Shown one piece after another: positions 55,565-64,000 of a stretch of DNA of 64,000 nt. The DNA comes from Cladorhizidae sp. MBARI D1340-BT2 (Eukaryota; Porifera; Demospongiae; Poecilosclerida; Cladorhizidae). Below the pieces are notes generated by a model. It saw only the letters and a list, made by a program, of their open reading frames with translations. It searched no databases and had not been told where the DNA came from. How positions within the stretch are numbered: the first letter of the stretch is position 1; each line of letters starts with the position of its first letter. The DNA lies in NCBI GenBank assembly GCA_028752905.1, contig JAQNBH010000014.1, forward strand, positions 21,361,990 through 21,425,989, given 5' to 3'. Both the position numbers and the translations under genes were made by a program.

Positions 55565-55759
55565 TAGACAATACTCACTCTTACCTAGCCCATACCTGTA
55601 TATGCATATCACTACGTACGGCCCTTCACCCGATTGATGACCCCTTACCTCGCGCATGCCCCATGACATACACTCAATTGATGCACACATCTCATGCAGA
55701 TAATAACTATATTCAATCCTCTTTGATCTGACATCGAGATGGTGCATTGCACTTAACTA
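55565..55759 (+). repeat. 3' LTR
   Basis: 195 bp, identical to the 5' LTR except for two transitions near 55620 and 55627. Followed by the target duplication CTCAT. Confidence 0.92.
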
Positions 55760-55764
55760 CTCAT

Positions 55765-55855
55765 CGTAGGATTTTTCTCTGAAAATGTGCACTAGTTTAT
55801 TGGTCGTAACTTTGTCAAGTATCATTATTTTAAGAATCTGTCTTACAGTTCTTTT
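55765..55855 (+). other. Right remnant of transposase copy B and its 3' flank
   Basis: The sequence CGTAGGATTTTTCTCTGA continues the transposase frame for a few codons (HRRIFL then stop) once the LTR element is removed. The region beyond may be the 3' end of the DNA transposon. Confidence 0.5.
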
Positions 55856-55857
55856 AA

Positions 55858-55888
55858 CCCATTCACTGTCACAAGCGTATATATACGC
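55858..55888 (+). mobile_element. piggyBac-type terminus
   Basis: TTAA (55854-55857) is followed by CCCATTCACTGTCACAAGCG and a perfect hairpin GCGTATATATACGC. CCC ends after TTAA and a GC-capped palindrome are typical of piggyBac-like elements. No transposase core follows within 600 bp and no second end was found. Confidence 0.4.
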
Positions 55889-56470
55889 AAAAAGTTGTTT
55901 AGGCAGAATTTTTTTTTAATGGACTTGGGTGCAAATAAAAATCAATATTAAATCAGGAATGCACTAAAGTCCCTTGCAACCTTCTTTTTACAATTTGGCA
56001 GCAAGTCGTGGGATACTCGAAAACAAGTGCTTCAAGATACACAAAAAAATAAAAGGCAGTTTATGTCCACAACAAGGAGAGGTATTGCTTATATAGTAGC
56101 TATGTAAGTTGAATTTGAAAGATTAGAAGAAAATAGTCAAGGAAGCAAGATGGCTGAAGAGGTTGGAGCTGTTGGAATGGGTGAGTTGTGAAAATGTTGA
56201 TCGAGAATCGGCAACAACGAGACAAGGAAGCGCAACGAGAGAAAGAGAATGGAAAAAAGAAGAGCAGCAACGAGAAATGGAGCGAGAAGAAGAACCAGTA
56301 GCAAAGGGAGAGAGATCAACTACATATGTAAGGGTAAGACGCATGGAAAGACAGTTCGAGGTTGGCTTGGTGGAAGAGAGCCGATGAGGAGGAGAGAGTA
56401 CAACTGGGCGAGCAAAATTGAAAGATGGGGACAAGCTAAAATTGACCAAGCTCACGGAAGCAGAGCGTAT
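55889..56470. other. No recognised gene; charged low-complexity frame
   Basis: Open frames at 56163-56521 are rich in Glu/Arg/Lys (REWKKEEQQREMEREEE). They could be a piggyBac element's N-terminal coding sequence or simply purine-rich DNA. Not supported further. Confidence 0.3.
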
Positions 56471-56471
56471 A

Positions 56472-57446
56472 CAGGGCAAAGGTTCTTAACCTTTTTCTCC
56501 ACAAGCCCCACAAAATTTTAATCTAGCATGGAAATGCCCCACTGATATTTAAAAAAAAATTCCTATTACTAACTGTAAATTAAACCAAATCCTGCAAAAC
56601 ATGACATAACTTAGTTAACTTAGCTAACATATACTATATGCTAACTAAGATATGATTAACGCCACGGTCTTCTATCCTAATCATTTATTTATGAAGGCAA
56701 GTACACTTATGTCAGATGTACTGTATACTGAATAATTGTCAATGACAGCCTTGTGGCTGGCGCTGGCTTGCAAGCCGCTTGTAGCTGGGGTGCAGTTTGC
56801 AAATCTCCTCATTTTGTGATGTTACGTTTGTTTCATTTCTCAGATAAAAAATCTACAACTACACTGAACCCAAATTTGATGAGATAGCACGATGGAAAAG
56901 ACGGAACAAATTTCAGCGCAGTTTTGGCTAGTAAAGGATATTTGCATACAACTTCTTCTGAAAAGCAATGGAAATGCACATAGCAGTACTTCAACAGGTT
57001 CGTCATTCCAAAGCTCCTCCTGAAGCTCTACTACCAAATACATCAATAAAATCACACAGAAAAGGCTGCACATACTGCAGCGCATGATGTAAGAGAAAGA
57101 TCTGTGAATCACTTGTTGAAAGGTCATCTCGAGCTGGGACAGGTGATTTGCAAATTATTTCGACGACATCATCCGATCTACAATCACAAGTCTGCGATAA
57201 CAGAAAAATCACGGCGTCGAACCATTGCGTGAAGCACAGAAAGTCTTTCTAGAAAAGTTCACAAACATAGCTCTAGCACTATGTACTGTATGTACTTAGA
57301 ATTGATCTGTAACTACTTCTCTGTTTAATGTATTATGAAAATATCTCTTATGACCCCTGTTCTACATATCCCCCATTGAAATAAAAATTGCCCCCTGGTG
57401 GGACGCACGTTGAAATACAAATTGCCCCCTGGTGGGATGCACTGAT
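56472..57446. mobile_element. hAT-like non-autonomous remnant
   Basis: The left end CAGGGCAAAGGTTCTTAACC resembles hAT MITE termini. The right part has two copies of AAATTGCCCCCTGGTGGGA about 50 bp apart (57380-57440). No transposase recognised between. Boundaries tentative. Confidence 0.35.
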
Positions 57447-57539
57447 ATAGTAGAGGCATTTCTAACCAATGTTTAAGCAGATGACGGTGGTGGTGTATGG
57501 GATGGAATAAGGATGGTGGGCGTACAGGTTACAAACATA

Positions 57540-58990
57540 GCACCAATGTTGACTGGAAAGGCCCAACAAGCCTATGCTGCAATTGATTAAGCCCAAAGAT
57601 GCAGACAGTTTTCCCAATGTGAAGGTTGCGGTGTTGAGATGGTATGGCGTCACTGAGGAGACCTACTGGCAGCATTTTATTTAGAAGTACAAGGTGTAAG
57701 GATATGGAGTCATACTCACAAATAGCTATTCGTCTAGAGTATTTGGTAAAAATGTGGCTGGGTGTGATGCCATGGAGAAAGTGCTCGCGGAAGGTTGAAC
57801 AATTGATAAATGCACTACCAGGAGAAATACGCTCCTGAAACGAAGCTGGAAGACTCTGACAGATCACTATCTCCAAGTATGAAAGTGAGGAGGAGCACGA
57901 GTGATGTCAAGTATGGAGCACTAGGAAGGGGACAAGAACAGAGTGGCATATAGAAAGTGACATAGCCTGCAAGCAGGCTGGACAGGTGATGAAGGAGGAT
58001 TATCCTCAAAATGAGCCACCTAAAGAGGCACAGCCGAGCAAGGCGAAGCTGAATCAAAGAGTTGAAAATTTACAACTGTGGCCAGGCGGGTCATATGGTT
58101 ATTCGTTGCCCTAATAGTGTTCTGTTCTGAGCTACAGGTACCAGTTGTCTGTACGAAGACAAGGCTTTGTGGAGGGAAAGAGTGTATCTGATTCGTTCTG
58201 GATCCTGGATGCTCACAGATGAGGTAGGATCTGAAAAAATCTGAAAAAGAAGCTTATTGGAGAGGTAGTAACCGTGAGGTGTGCTCATGGTAACACAGTT
58301 CTGTACCCACTGGCAGATGTCGAGATAGAAATGGAGGGTGGGAAGCTGAAAGTGAAAGCTGCAAACTCCAAGAGTCTATCTGAGTTCATGCACTTGGGGA
58401 TAGAGGTGGAGGAGTTGAGCATGCTGCTGCAGGATGGCAAGAAGGATGCCTATACTGGAGTTAGTGCAGAGGCAATGGTGGTAACTAGAGCTCAGGCAAG
58501 GAGAAAGGAGAAAGAGGAAATATCTCGGGTGGCCAAAGAGAAAACATCTGCAGGCCAATCCAAGCCACTGCTCGGAGATCGCCAGGGCACCCAAAAAGTT
58601 GAGGAGGCTGGGGAAGAGAAGGAGGCCATTGAACTGCCAATGGCAGAGGGGGGGAAGGGATGGGAAGTAGTTTTGCTGGTGAATTGTTTGAGGCAATGGA
58701 GTCCAAAACGAAGTTGAGCCACAAAGATAAGCGAGAGGAGAGACACAATGCTTGTCTGGCGAGAGCAAGGAACCAACCTCAGAGAATAGAGATAACAAAG
58801 TAGTTTTATTTTTACTAAAACTGCAGGAGAGAGATGGGACCCTAGCTAGCTTATACCTATGAATGGAGGCAGGAGAACCAGCTACAGCTGGAATATTTTG
58901 GAGGGATGGAATCTTGTATAAGAAATGGATATCAGGCAGACAGTCAAACAGAGAAATGGAGCAGATTGTTTTGCCAAGGTCATGCAGATG
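57540..58990 (+). pseudogene. Ty3/gypsy gag-pol remnant, second family
   Basis: Gag-like sequence at 57640-57840 (YSQIAIRLEYLVKMWL, EQLINALPGEIRS). A zinc knuckle at 58068-58115 (YNCGQAGHMVIRCP) has lost its first cysteine. The protease/linker region is the open frame 58274-58717 (VRCAHGNTVLYPLADVEIEM-like, then VVTRAQARRKEK). 58800-58990 jumps to the pre-integrase region (ERDGTLASLYL; FWRDG-like; EMEQIVLPRSCR-like in another frame). The reverse transcriptase and RNase H between these are missing, a deletion of over 1 kb. No LTRs found. Less GC-rich than the element at 50161, and a separate family. Confidence 0.55.
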
Positions 58991-58999
58991 AGTCGTACT

Positions 59000-59545
59000 T
59001 GGAGATGGTTCTCAGCAACACAAAAGGAAGATAAATACACCGATATAGGCAATCAGGGGTCTGAAAATAAGGATCCTACAGTAGTAATTGCTTATGTAGC
59101 ACGGATAAGTGAAGACATCAGGAGGGTCTGCAAGAAGTTCAACATCAGAGATGTTTTCAGATCGGGAAGAACTGCGAGGGCACAACTAAGCCGAGTGAAA
59201 GATGTTTTTGTACCACTCGTTGATAGTGTACCACATCCCTTGCAGCTGTGGGAAGTACCACCAACAGAAGACAGGAATGAAATAACATCAAGATGCCTGT
59301 AAATAGAGTGCTAAACAGATATCTGCAATTGCTGAACATGCATGGGACAATGAACATCCTATTTTGTGGGAGGAAGCCACCATCTTAGACCAGGCCAGAA
59401 GAAAGAAGGGACAACAAGTGAAGGAGGCATTGCACATCAGCCTAGCACCAAAGTGCAAGCAGTTCAATCGATACTGTGGAATGGACTTGCCTGGCTGCTG
59501 GGGAGCCACTCTCAAGAGCCTGAACTTGAAGCCACGACCACCATA
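59000..59545 (+). pseudogene. Penelope-like retroelement 3' end, copy 2
   Basis: Homologous to copy 1: GNQGSENKDPTVVIAYVARI with SEDIRRV, AWDNEHPILWEEATILDQAR and YCGMDLPGCWGATLKSLNLK. The central GIY-YIG core is scrambled (VPHPLQLWEVPPTEDRNE in place of the CSCGKYYIGET block), and the frame is broken near 59300. It starts directly after gypsy-derived sequence, suggesting a 5'-truncated insertion there. Confidence 0.7.
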
Positions 59546-59774
59546 TTGTTCTGTATTCTGTTATTTATTTATCATTCTTTATTAACGTATCGAGAAAGTG
59601 TGTCTTTTTTATTTTATTATTTTATTATTATATATTATTGCTTGTTTTAATTTGGAGTTTATTTTAATTTTTGCCGCATCTGGTTCACGTGCTGGACGCG
59701 TGTGCCAGGGCGTAGTTTGTTTCACATTTGTGGATACCTAGCTATCGGTGTATAGCTGGCTCATGCGAGTCTTA

Positions 59775-59884
59775 GCTTCGGATGAAGGCTAGAGCATCTA
59801 GTCAAAACGTTGAGAGAGAATAATTTCAAGTTGATTATTGAGAATGTCATTGTAATTTCATTATGTCAACTGAGAGTTCATTGG
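59775..59884 (+). mobile_element. Penelope terminus after copy 2
   Basis: GATGAAGGCTAGAGCATCTA with GTCAAAACGTTGAGAGAG, then TTTCAAGTTGATTATTGAGA and TATGTCAACTGAGAGTTCAT. It is cut by the hAT element that starts at 59885. Confidence 0.65.
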
Positions 59885-60627
59885 CAGGGTTTTATCTAGG
59901 ATTTTTTGGAAGGGGGGGAATACCGACATGTTCTCAGAATCAGCTCAATGTGGTAGTGTGTTAGCATAAATTTTAGAGGCAATATATGATAATGGCATTT
60001 TGGTAACTTTGAGACTTTTCATGCTCACGTAATTTTTCAGTAGCCTTTTTCTACGAAAGAGCCTTGATTCATGTTTGATGCAGCGCACGATTTCCCTTTA
60101 ATATTTCAGCCCACTTCTCACACAGAACAAAACATACCTTCGACACCAGGCTGCTCATCATACCAAAAGCAGCAATGCTCAGGAACTTCTACTGTACTTG
60201 CCAGTGAGTCACAGTGCTTAATGCTTCCTAATATAGTAAAACTTCTTCAAATCTATCAAATTATCCCACTAACGACAGCCACAGTTGAAAGAAGCTTTTC
60301 TATGCTTACACTTGTTAAGACAAATCTCAGAAATCGTCTGAAGGACTGTACATTGGACAAGTGCATGCGAATAGCAATTGAAGGGCCGGACTCCCTATCA
60401 GATGATGACATTAAGGCAATAATTAAGATATGGAAGCAGAAAAAGACTAGGAGACTTATTGTGTGACTATGTTTATTATCTATTATATTAAAATTCATGG
60501 ACACTAGACACTCCAGTACATTACATTACTGTTTACATTACTGCCTATCTGAAGGGGGGGAAGACAGCCCTGAAGGGGGGGAAGATTCCCCCCCTTCCCC
60601 CCCCCCCCCCCCCTAGATAAAACCCTG
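59885..60627 (+). mobile_element. hAT deletion element with intact 16-bp terminal inverted repeats
   Basis: The ends are CAGGGTTTTATCTAGG and CCTAGATAAAACCCTG, perfect inverses, followed inward by a G-run and a C-run. The 743-bp body encodes the C-terminal hAT dimerisation domain (60071-60466: TTATVERSFSMLTLVKTNLR then MRIAIEGPDSLSDDD) but lacks the catalytic and zinc-finger domains. ATTGG lies on both outer sides, offset, so an 8-bp target duplication is not clear. Ends match the hAT at 24014. Confidence 0.8.
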
Positions 60628-61155
60628 ATTGGGTATATATATTTATGAAACTTAGAACATTGATTAGAATACGTCCTCTATTAGACCTCACATCAGCAGG
60701 AAATGATATGAAAGTCGAGAGAAAAAGCTGTTTAGAAAGTGAAGAATCTCTTACCACTGAAGTGATAATGAAATCCTTCAACGTTGCATTTCAGTCAGAG
60801 ACTGATGAGTTACATATGTATGTACATGTACGATGGGCTTCACTTAGTTTGGGCAAGTAGAATAAATAAAATCGCCAATCGGACTTGCTAAACTGCACAG
60901 ATATGAGGTGGGAGAGATAATGATGATCCTTTGGCAAGCAACATAGCCGACTACAAAGAAGACAAAACTAGAATAGGGGATGATGGCTAGAGCTCGCTCA
61001 CCGCAATTACCGATAATTACTCAAACACCGGAGATCACGTGGAACTACATTCTGCATACAGTCACGTTCAAATAAAGAAAGCGCCCTTGAATTATACGTG
61101 CCTTCTGAAGTACACACAGCTAGGCAGCTCATCAAATGTTCTAATTGATGAAATA
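60628..61155. other. No gene supported
   Basis: A 71-codon frame at 60645-60860 has no recognised domain. Otherwise unique sequence. Confidence 0.35.
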
Positions 61156-61159
61156 TGGT

Positions 61160-61732
61160 ATTTACAAAAGTTAGTATGCCTACATACTGTACATACTAAA
61201 GTTAGTATGCTTACATACTGTACATACTAAAGTTAGTATGCTTACATACTGTACATATTAGTTAGTATGCTTACATACTGTACATACTAAAGTTAGTATG
61301 CTTACATACTGTACATATTAAAGTTAGTATGCTTACATACTGTACATACTAAAGTTAGTATGCTTACATACTGTACATATTAAAGTTAGTATGCTTACAT
61401 ACTGTACATACTAAAGCTAGTATGCTTACATACTGTACATATTAAAGTTAGTATGCTTACATACTGTACATACTAAAGTTAGTATGCTTACATACTGTAC
61501 ATACTAGTTAGTATGCTTACATACTGTACATACTAAAGTTAGTATGCTTACATACTGTACATATTACAGTTAGTATGCTTACATACTGTACATATTAAAG
61601 TTATTATGCTTACATGTATACTGTACATACTAAAGTTAGTATGCTTACATACTGTACATACTAAAGTTAGTATGCTTACATACTGTACATACTAAAGTTA
61701 GTATGCTTACATACTGTACATACTAAAGTTAC
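61160..61732 (+). repeat. 31-bp satellite, about 18 copies
   Basis: The unit is AAAGTTAGTATGCTTACATA followed by CTGTACATACT. Copies differ mainly by ACT/ATT at the junction and loss of AAAG. The unit contains overlapping inverted motifs (AGTATG / CATACT; GTATGCTTACATAC). Confidence 0.95.
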
Positions 61733-62574
61733 AGTGGCGGCCAAAAATAACTATGTTGCGTTTTCAAACAACGTACATACTACGTTTTGAAAGCAAACGT
61801 TGCGGGTGCGTTCCTTACTGTTTTTCCAAGCATCCTTAAAAAACGTAGCTATGTACATTGTGCAGCTGGTACGCATAGTATAAACGTTCACATGATACGT
61901 TTAGTCACTCGCTCGAGTACTTTTCTCATACTATGGTGTACTCATCCTACAAAAAGCAAAGAATTCTGCACCTTAACCTAAGGCTTGAAGCACCAAAGAT
62001 ATTGATCGATTCAGTTCACTAGGTAGGGCGACCTGTGAAACACTACCTGCGATCCCATACGACCTTTTGTTCAATGAGGAAATTGGTTGTCGAGGCTGAA
62101 GTGGCAGGTAAGTTTTTGTGCCATGCCATAAATTATAGAAAATTGGTAGCTGATAAGGAATATGAAGTCAGAAACCTGAAATGCCTATGCAGAGCATTAC
62201 AAAAACTATACAGTGACAACTTTGTTTAATATATAATCCAGGCTGATGAGATGATGGCCTACTAACTACAGTACAGGTTTTCTTCAAAGCAATGATTACT
62301 CTTTGAGAGCCACCTTTTAGTGTAGGACAGACATCTCGTGGTTGAACATTGCTGCATGGCAGTTCATATTGCCATCTAGTTGAGAGGCAAACAAGGTAAT
62401 GCTTCAATGGCTTGTAGGGGCTTACATGTTTGAGACGACACTGAGTGATGTATAAGAAAACTAAGATACACATAACTTGCACGCAAGGGCTCAACTCTGG
62501 TGGACTTCAAGCAACCAGGTTTCTTGTTAATTTTTTTTTTAATATCGTATTTTGTCTCCCTTCCCCCACTCCAG
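61733..62574 (+). other. Tc1-like terminus and possible first exons
   Basis: CAGTGGCGGCCAAAAATAAC at 61733 resembles a Tc1/mariner end preceded by TA. 62035-62110 is an open stretch ending at a good splice donor (GTGGCAG|gtaagttt) and may be an exon; no family recognised. Confidence 0.35.
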
Positions 62575-62677
62575 GTCAAGAGGTTTGAGTCGGCGCAGCA
62601 ATTTGCCAGCAAGGCAGAAAGTGCATTTGTCTGGTTTGACAAGTGTACTGTGAAGCTTGTGCTACACATGCAACAGG
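62575..62677 (+). CDS. Possible internal exon, unknown protein
   Basis: Bounded by a good 3' splice site (CCCCACTCCAG) and donor (CAACAG|gtgattc). It encodes about 34 residues (VKRFESAQQFASKAESAFVW, then CTVKLVLHMQQ) with helical character. Together with the exon-like stretch near 62035 it may belong to a host gene reading rightward. No family recognised. Confidence 0.35.
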
Positions 62678-63417
62678 TGATTCTTCACATCATCAAACTA
62701 AATAGCAGTGCTACTGGGTATTGATAATTTGATTTCAATTTATGTATAAACATCTTTGTGTGTGGTTTGGTGCAGTAGTTATGTGACAATATTGACAAGG
62801 CAAGTGTAGGTCCTGTTACTGGTGTAGGTGTAAAGCTAGTTGTTGCTTTATATCTTCTGGGCCAGTTTGACATCTCCATCCTCAGACTTGAGTACCTGCT
62901 TTTACAAACCACTGGACATCCAACACCTAAAGTGCTATTAGTCGCAACAGTTGCTGACTAGCTTCCCCTTTTGAAGCCAACCTCCCCTTCCCAAACAGGA
63001 TAGATTGCATAATGGGGACAGTTCTCATGAAGCCAAAATATCGAACAGTAACCTGTATTATTAAGACATCCATACCACCTAGCGAGCCACTGCACACATA
63101 ATCCAAGCAAGCTCTTGTTACATTTGACACACATACAGTAGAGGCAAAAAAACAACTTTACGTACCGTTTGTGTTGGACGTTTGAGTCGCAGCGTTGCTG
63201 TACCGTTCGCCAAACAACATTAGGCAGGGATCGTTAAGCAGTGTAAAATTGAATTTCACTAGCGCATGCCAGATCGACGAAGCCGGGAGAAAGGCTAACT
63301 GTCGTTGCTCTAGCGGTTATTCTTTTTCAGAATCAAGATGCCTTATTCTATTATAAGAAACAGAATTCTATTCTTTAGGATCTAGAGGATTCAAGGCTGC
63401 AGCTATCGTCTGTATTT
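62678..63417. other. No gene; third Tc1-like terminus
   Basis: TACAGTAGAGGCAAAAAAAC at 63135 is similar to the sequence at 45381. The rest is unique, without supported genes. Confidence 0.35.
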
Positions 63418-63660
63418 TTAAGGAGGGCGTGACAGCAACAAGGCAAAGCGTCCAGTTTTGTCAAGCACTGCGAGACTGGAATCGCCTTAGAGCCATGGAG
63501 CGGGAGATCTTCATTTTTTATTGATGGCCCAAAAGGCTGGTGAGATGCTGGAAGATGATGAGAAGACAGCATACCAACTGCAGTTACAGCGAAGGGAACC
63601 CAGTCTTGCTTTGCAGGACATTGCTTGTGTGTGTTGATATTTTGAGGCAGTGGTAATCAG
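63418..63660 (+). repeat. Dispersed repeat, copy 2
   Basis: Ordered similarity to 13312-13585 (see copy 1). One frame reads MLEDDEKTAYQLQLQRREPS with LALQDIACVC, suggesting a coding origin, possibly a coiled-coil exon. Confidence 0.55.
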
Positions 63661-64000
63661 GCCTTCATTTAGGAATTGTTCTCAGGTGTGGCAAATGTAA
63701 TTAATATAAAGAAGTGGTGGGACAAAGCCCCGGCACGTGTGCGTAAGCACACCCTGAAGGGGTGTCTGGGTGCACCCCCCCAGAAATTTTTTATCATTGT
63801 ATTGTACGAGGTCGCTTCTGGTGCATTTTCAGTCACTTTTAAAACCATAAAATACTGGTCACAAAGGGTATTTTGTTAGAAAGTTATTTTTAGAATATCA
63901 CATTTAGCACCTACATCACAGGGAAGTGCTGACTAACTAATCTCAAGTACCTCTACAGCAATACTCTATTGATAAAGTGCTACTGACAGCAATTGTGGTC
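63661..64000. other. No gene; element-like end
   Basis: CACACCCTGAAGGGGTGTCT and GGGTGCACCCCCCC around 63755-63785 form short palindromes like the ends of non-autonomous DNA elements. No supported gene. Confidence 0.3.

Larger units (their letters stand above)
50161..55759 (+). mobile_element. Complete Ty3/gypsy LTR retrotransposon, 5.6 kb, recent
   Basis: Two 195-bp LTRs differ at only two positions (about 99% identical) and are bordered by the 5-bp duplication CTCAT (50156-50160 and 55760-55764). Order: LTR, primer site, gag-protease, reverse transcriptase/RNase H, integrase, purine tract, LTR; this is the Ty3/gypsy order. The body is GC-rich against AT-rich surroundings. It inserted into transposase copy B. 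Frame breaks within pol (see ORF entries) suggest it is probably not autonomous as sequenced, although homopolymer errors cannot be excluded. Confidence 0.92.

Overview
The window looks like an AT-rich metazoan nuclear genome, most likely a marine demosponge (a cnidarian is the main alternative). The reasons are a G2E3-like HECT gene of a type expanded in sponges and corals, short GT-AG introns, Penelope-like, hAT, Ty3/gypsy and TTAA elements, and very abundant tandem repeats. The organism call is an inference from gene-family resemblance. No prokaryotic features, rRNA genes, functional tRNA genes or CRISPR arrays were seen. Most of the 64 kb is decayed mobile DNA and satellite. Only a few stretches look like host genes.

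Layout. 0.8-2.2 kb (-): 3' end of a decayed non-LTR reverse transcriptase. 2.2-5.3 kb: about 170-180-bp satellite arrays in opposite orientations around a gypsy fragment with its 3' LTR. 5.35-8.46 kb (-): a multi-exon HECT E3 ligase gene that runs into the satellite before its catalytic C-lobe. 9-15 kb: minisatellites, a piggyBac-like N-terminus and two pogo/Tigger-like fragments. 15.8-18 kb (+): DDE transposase copy A, split by a 580-bp LTR-like insertion. 18-26.5 kb: two hAT remnants and a broken multicopy gene on the minus strand. 30.3-31.2 kb (+): an intact intronless gene for a seven-helix membrane protein. 33.2-44 kb: a 3-kb 27-bp minisatellite, a Penelope GIY-YIG fragment, 48-bp minisatellite blocks, a hAT remnant and an almost perfect 764-bp fold-back element. 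45.5-47.1 kb (+): a degenerate CXXC zinc-finger exon and an OTU protease remnant. 47.5-55.8 kb: DDE transposase copy B, carrying a 749-bp TTAA fold-back element and a young 5.6-kb Ty3/gypsy element. 57.5-60.6 kb: a gypsy gag-pol remnant, a second Penelope fragment and a hAT deletion element. 61.2-61.7 kb: a 31-bp satellite.

The most notable signals are these. (1) The complete LTR retrotransposon (50161-55759) has, right after its 5' LTR, a 14-nt sequence exactly complementary to a site inside the LTR. This is the hallmark of tRNA-independent self-priming (Tf1/sushi type), and its LTRs begin TA and end TA instead of TG...CA. (2) A family of large fold-back elements flanked by TTAA. (3) Palindromic Penelope termini that resemble hammerhead ribozyme cores. 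(4) Clean nested insertions with target duplications that give a relative order of events.
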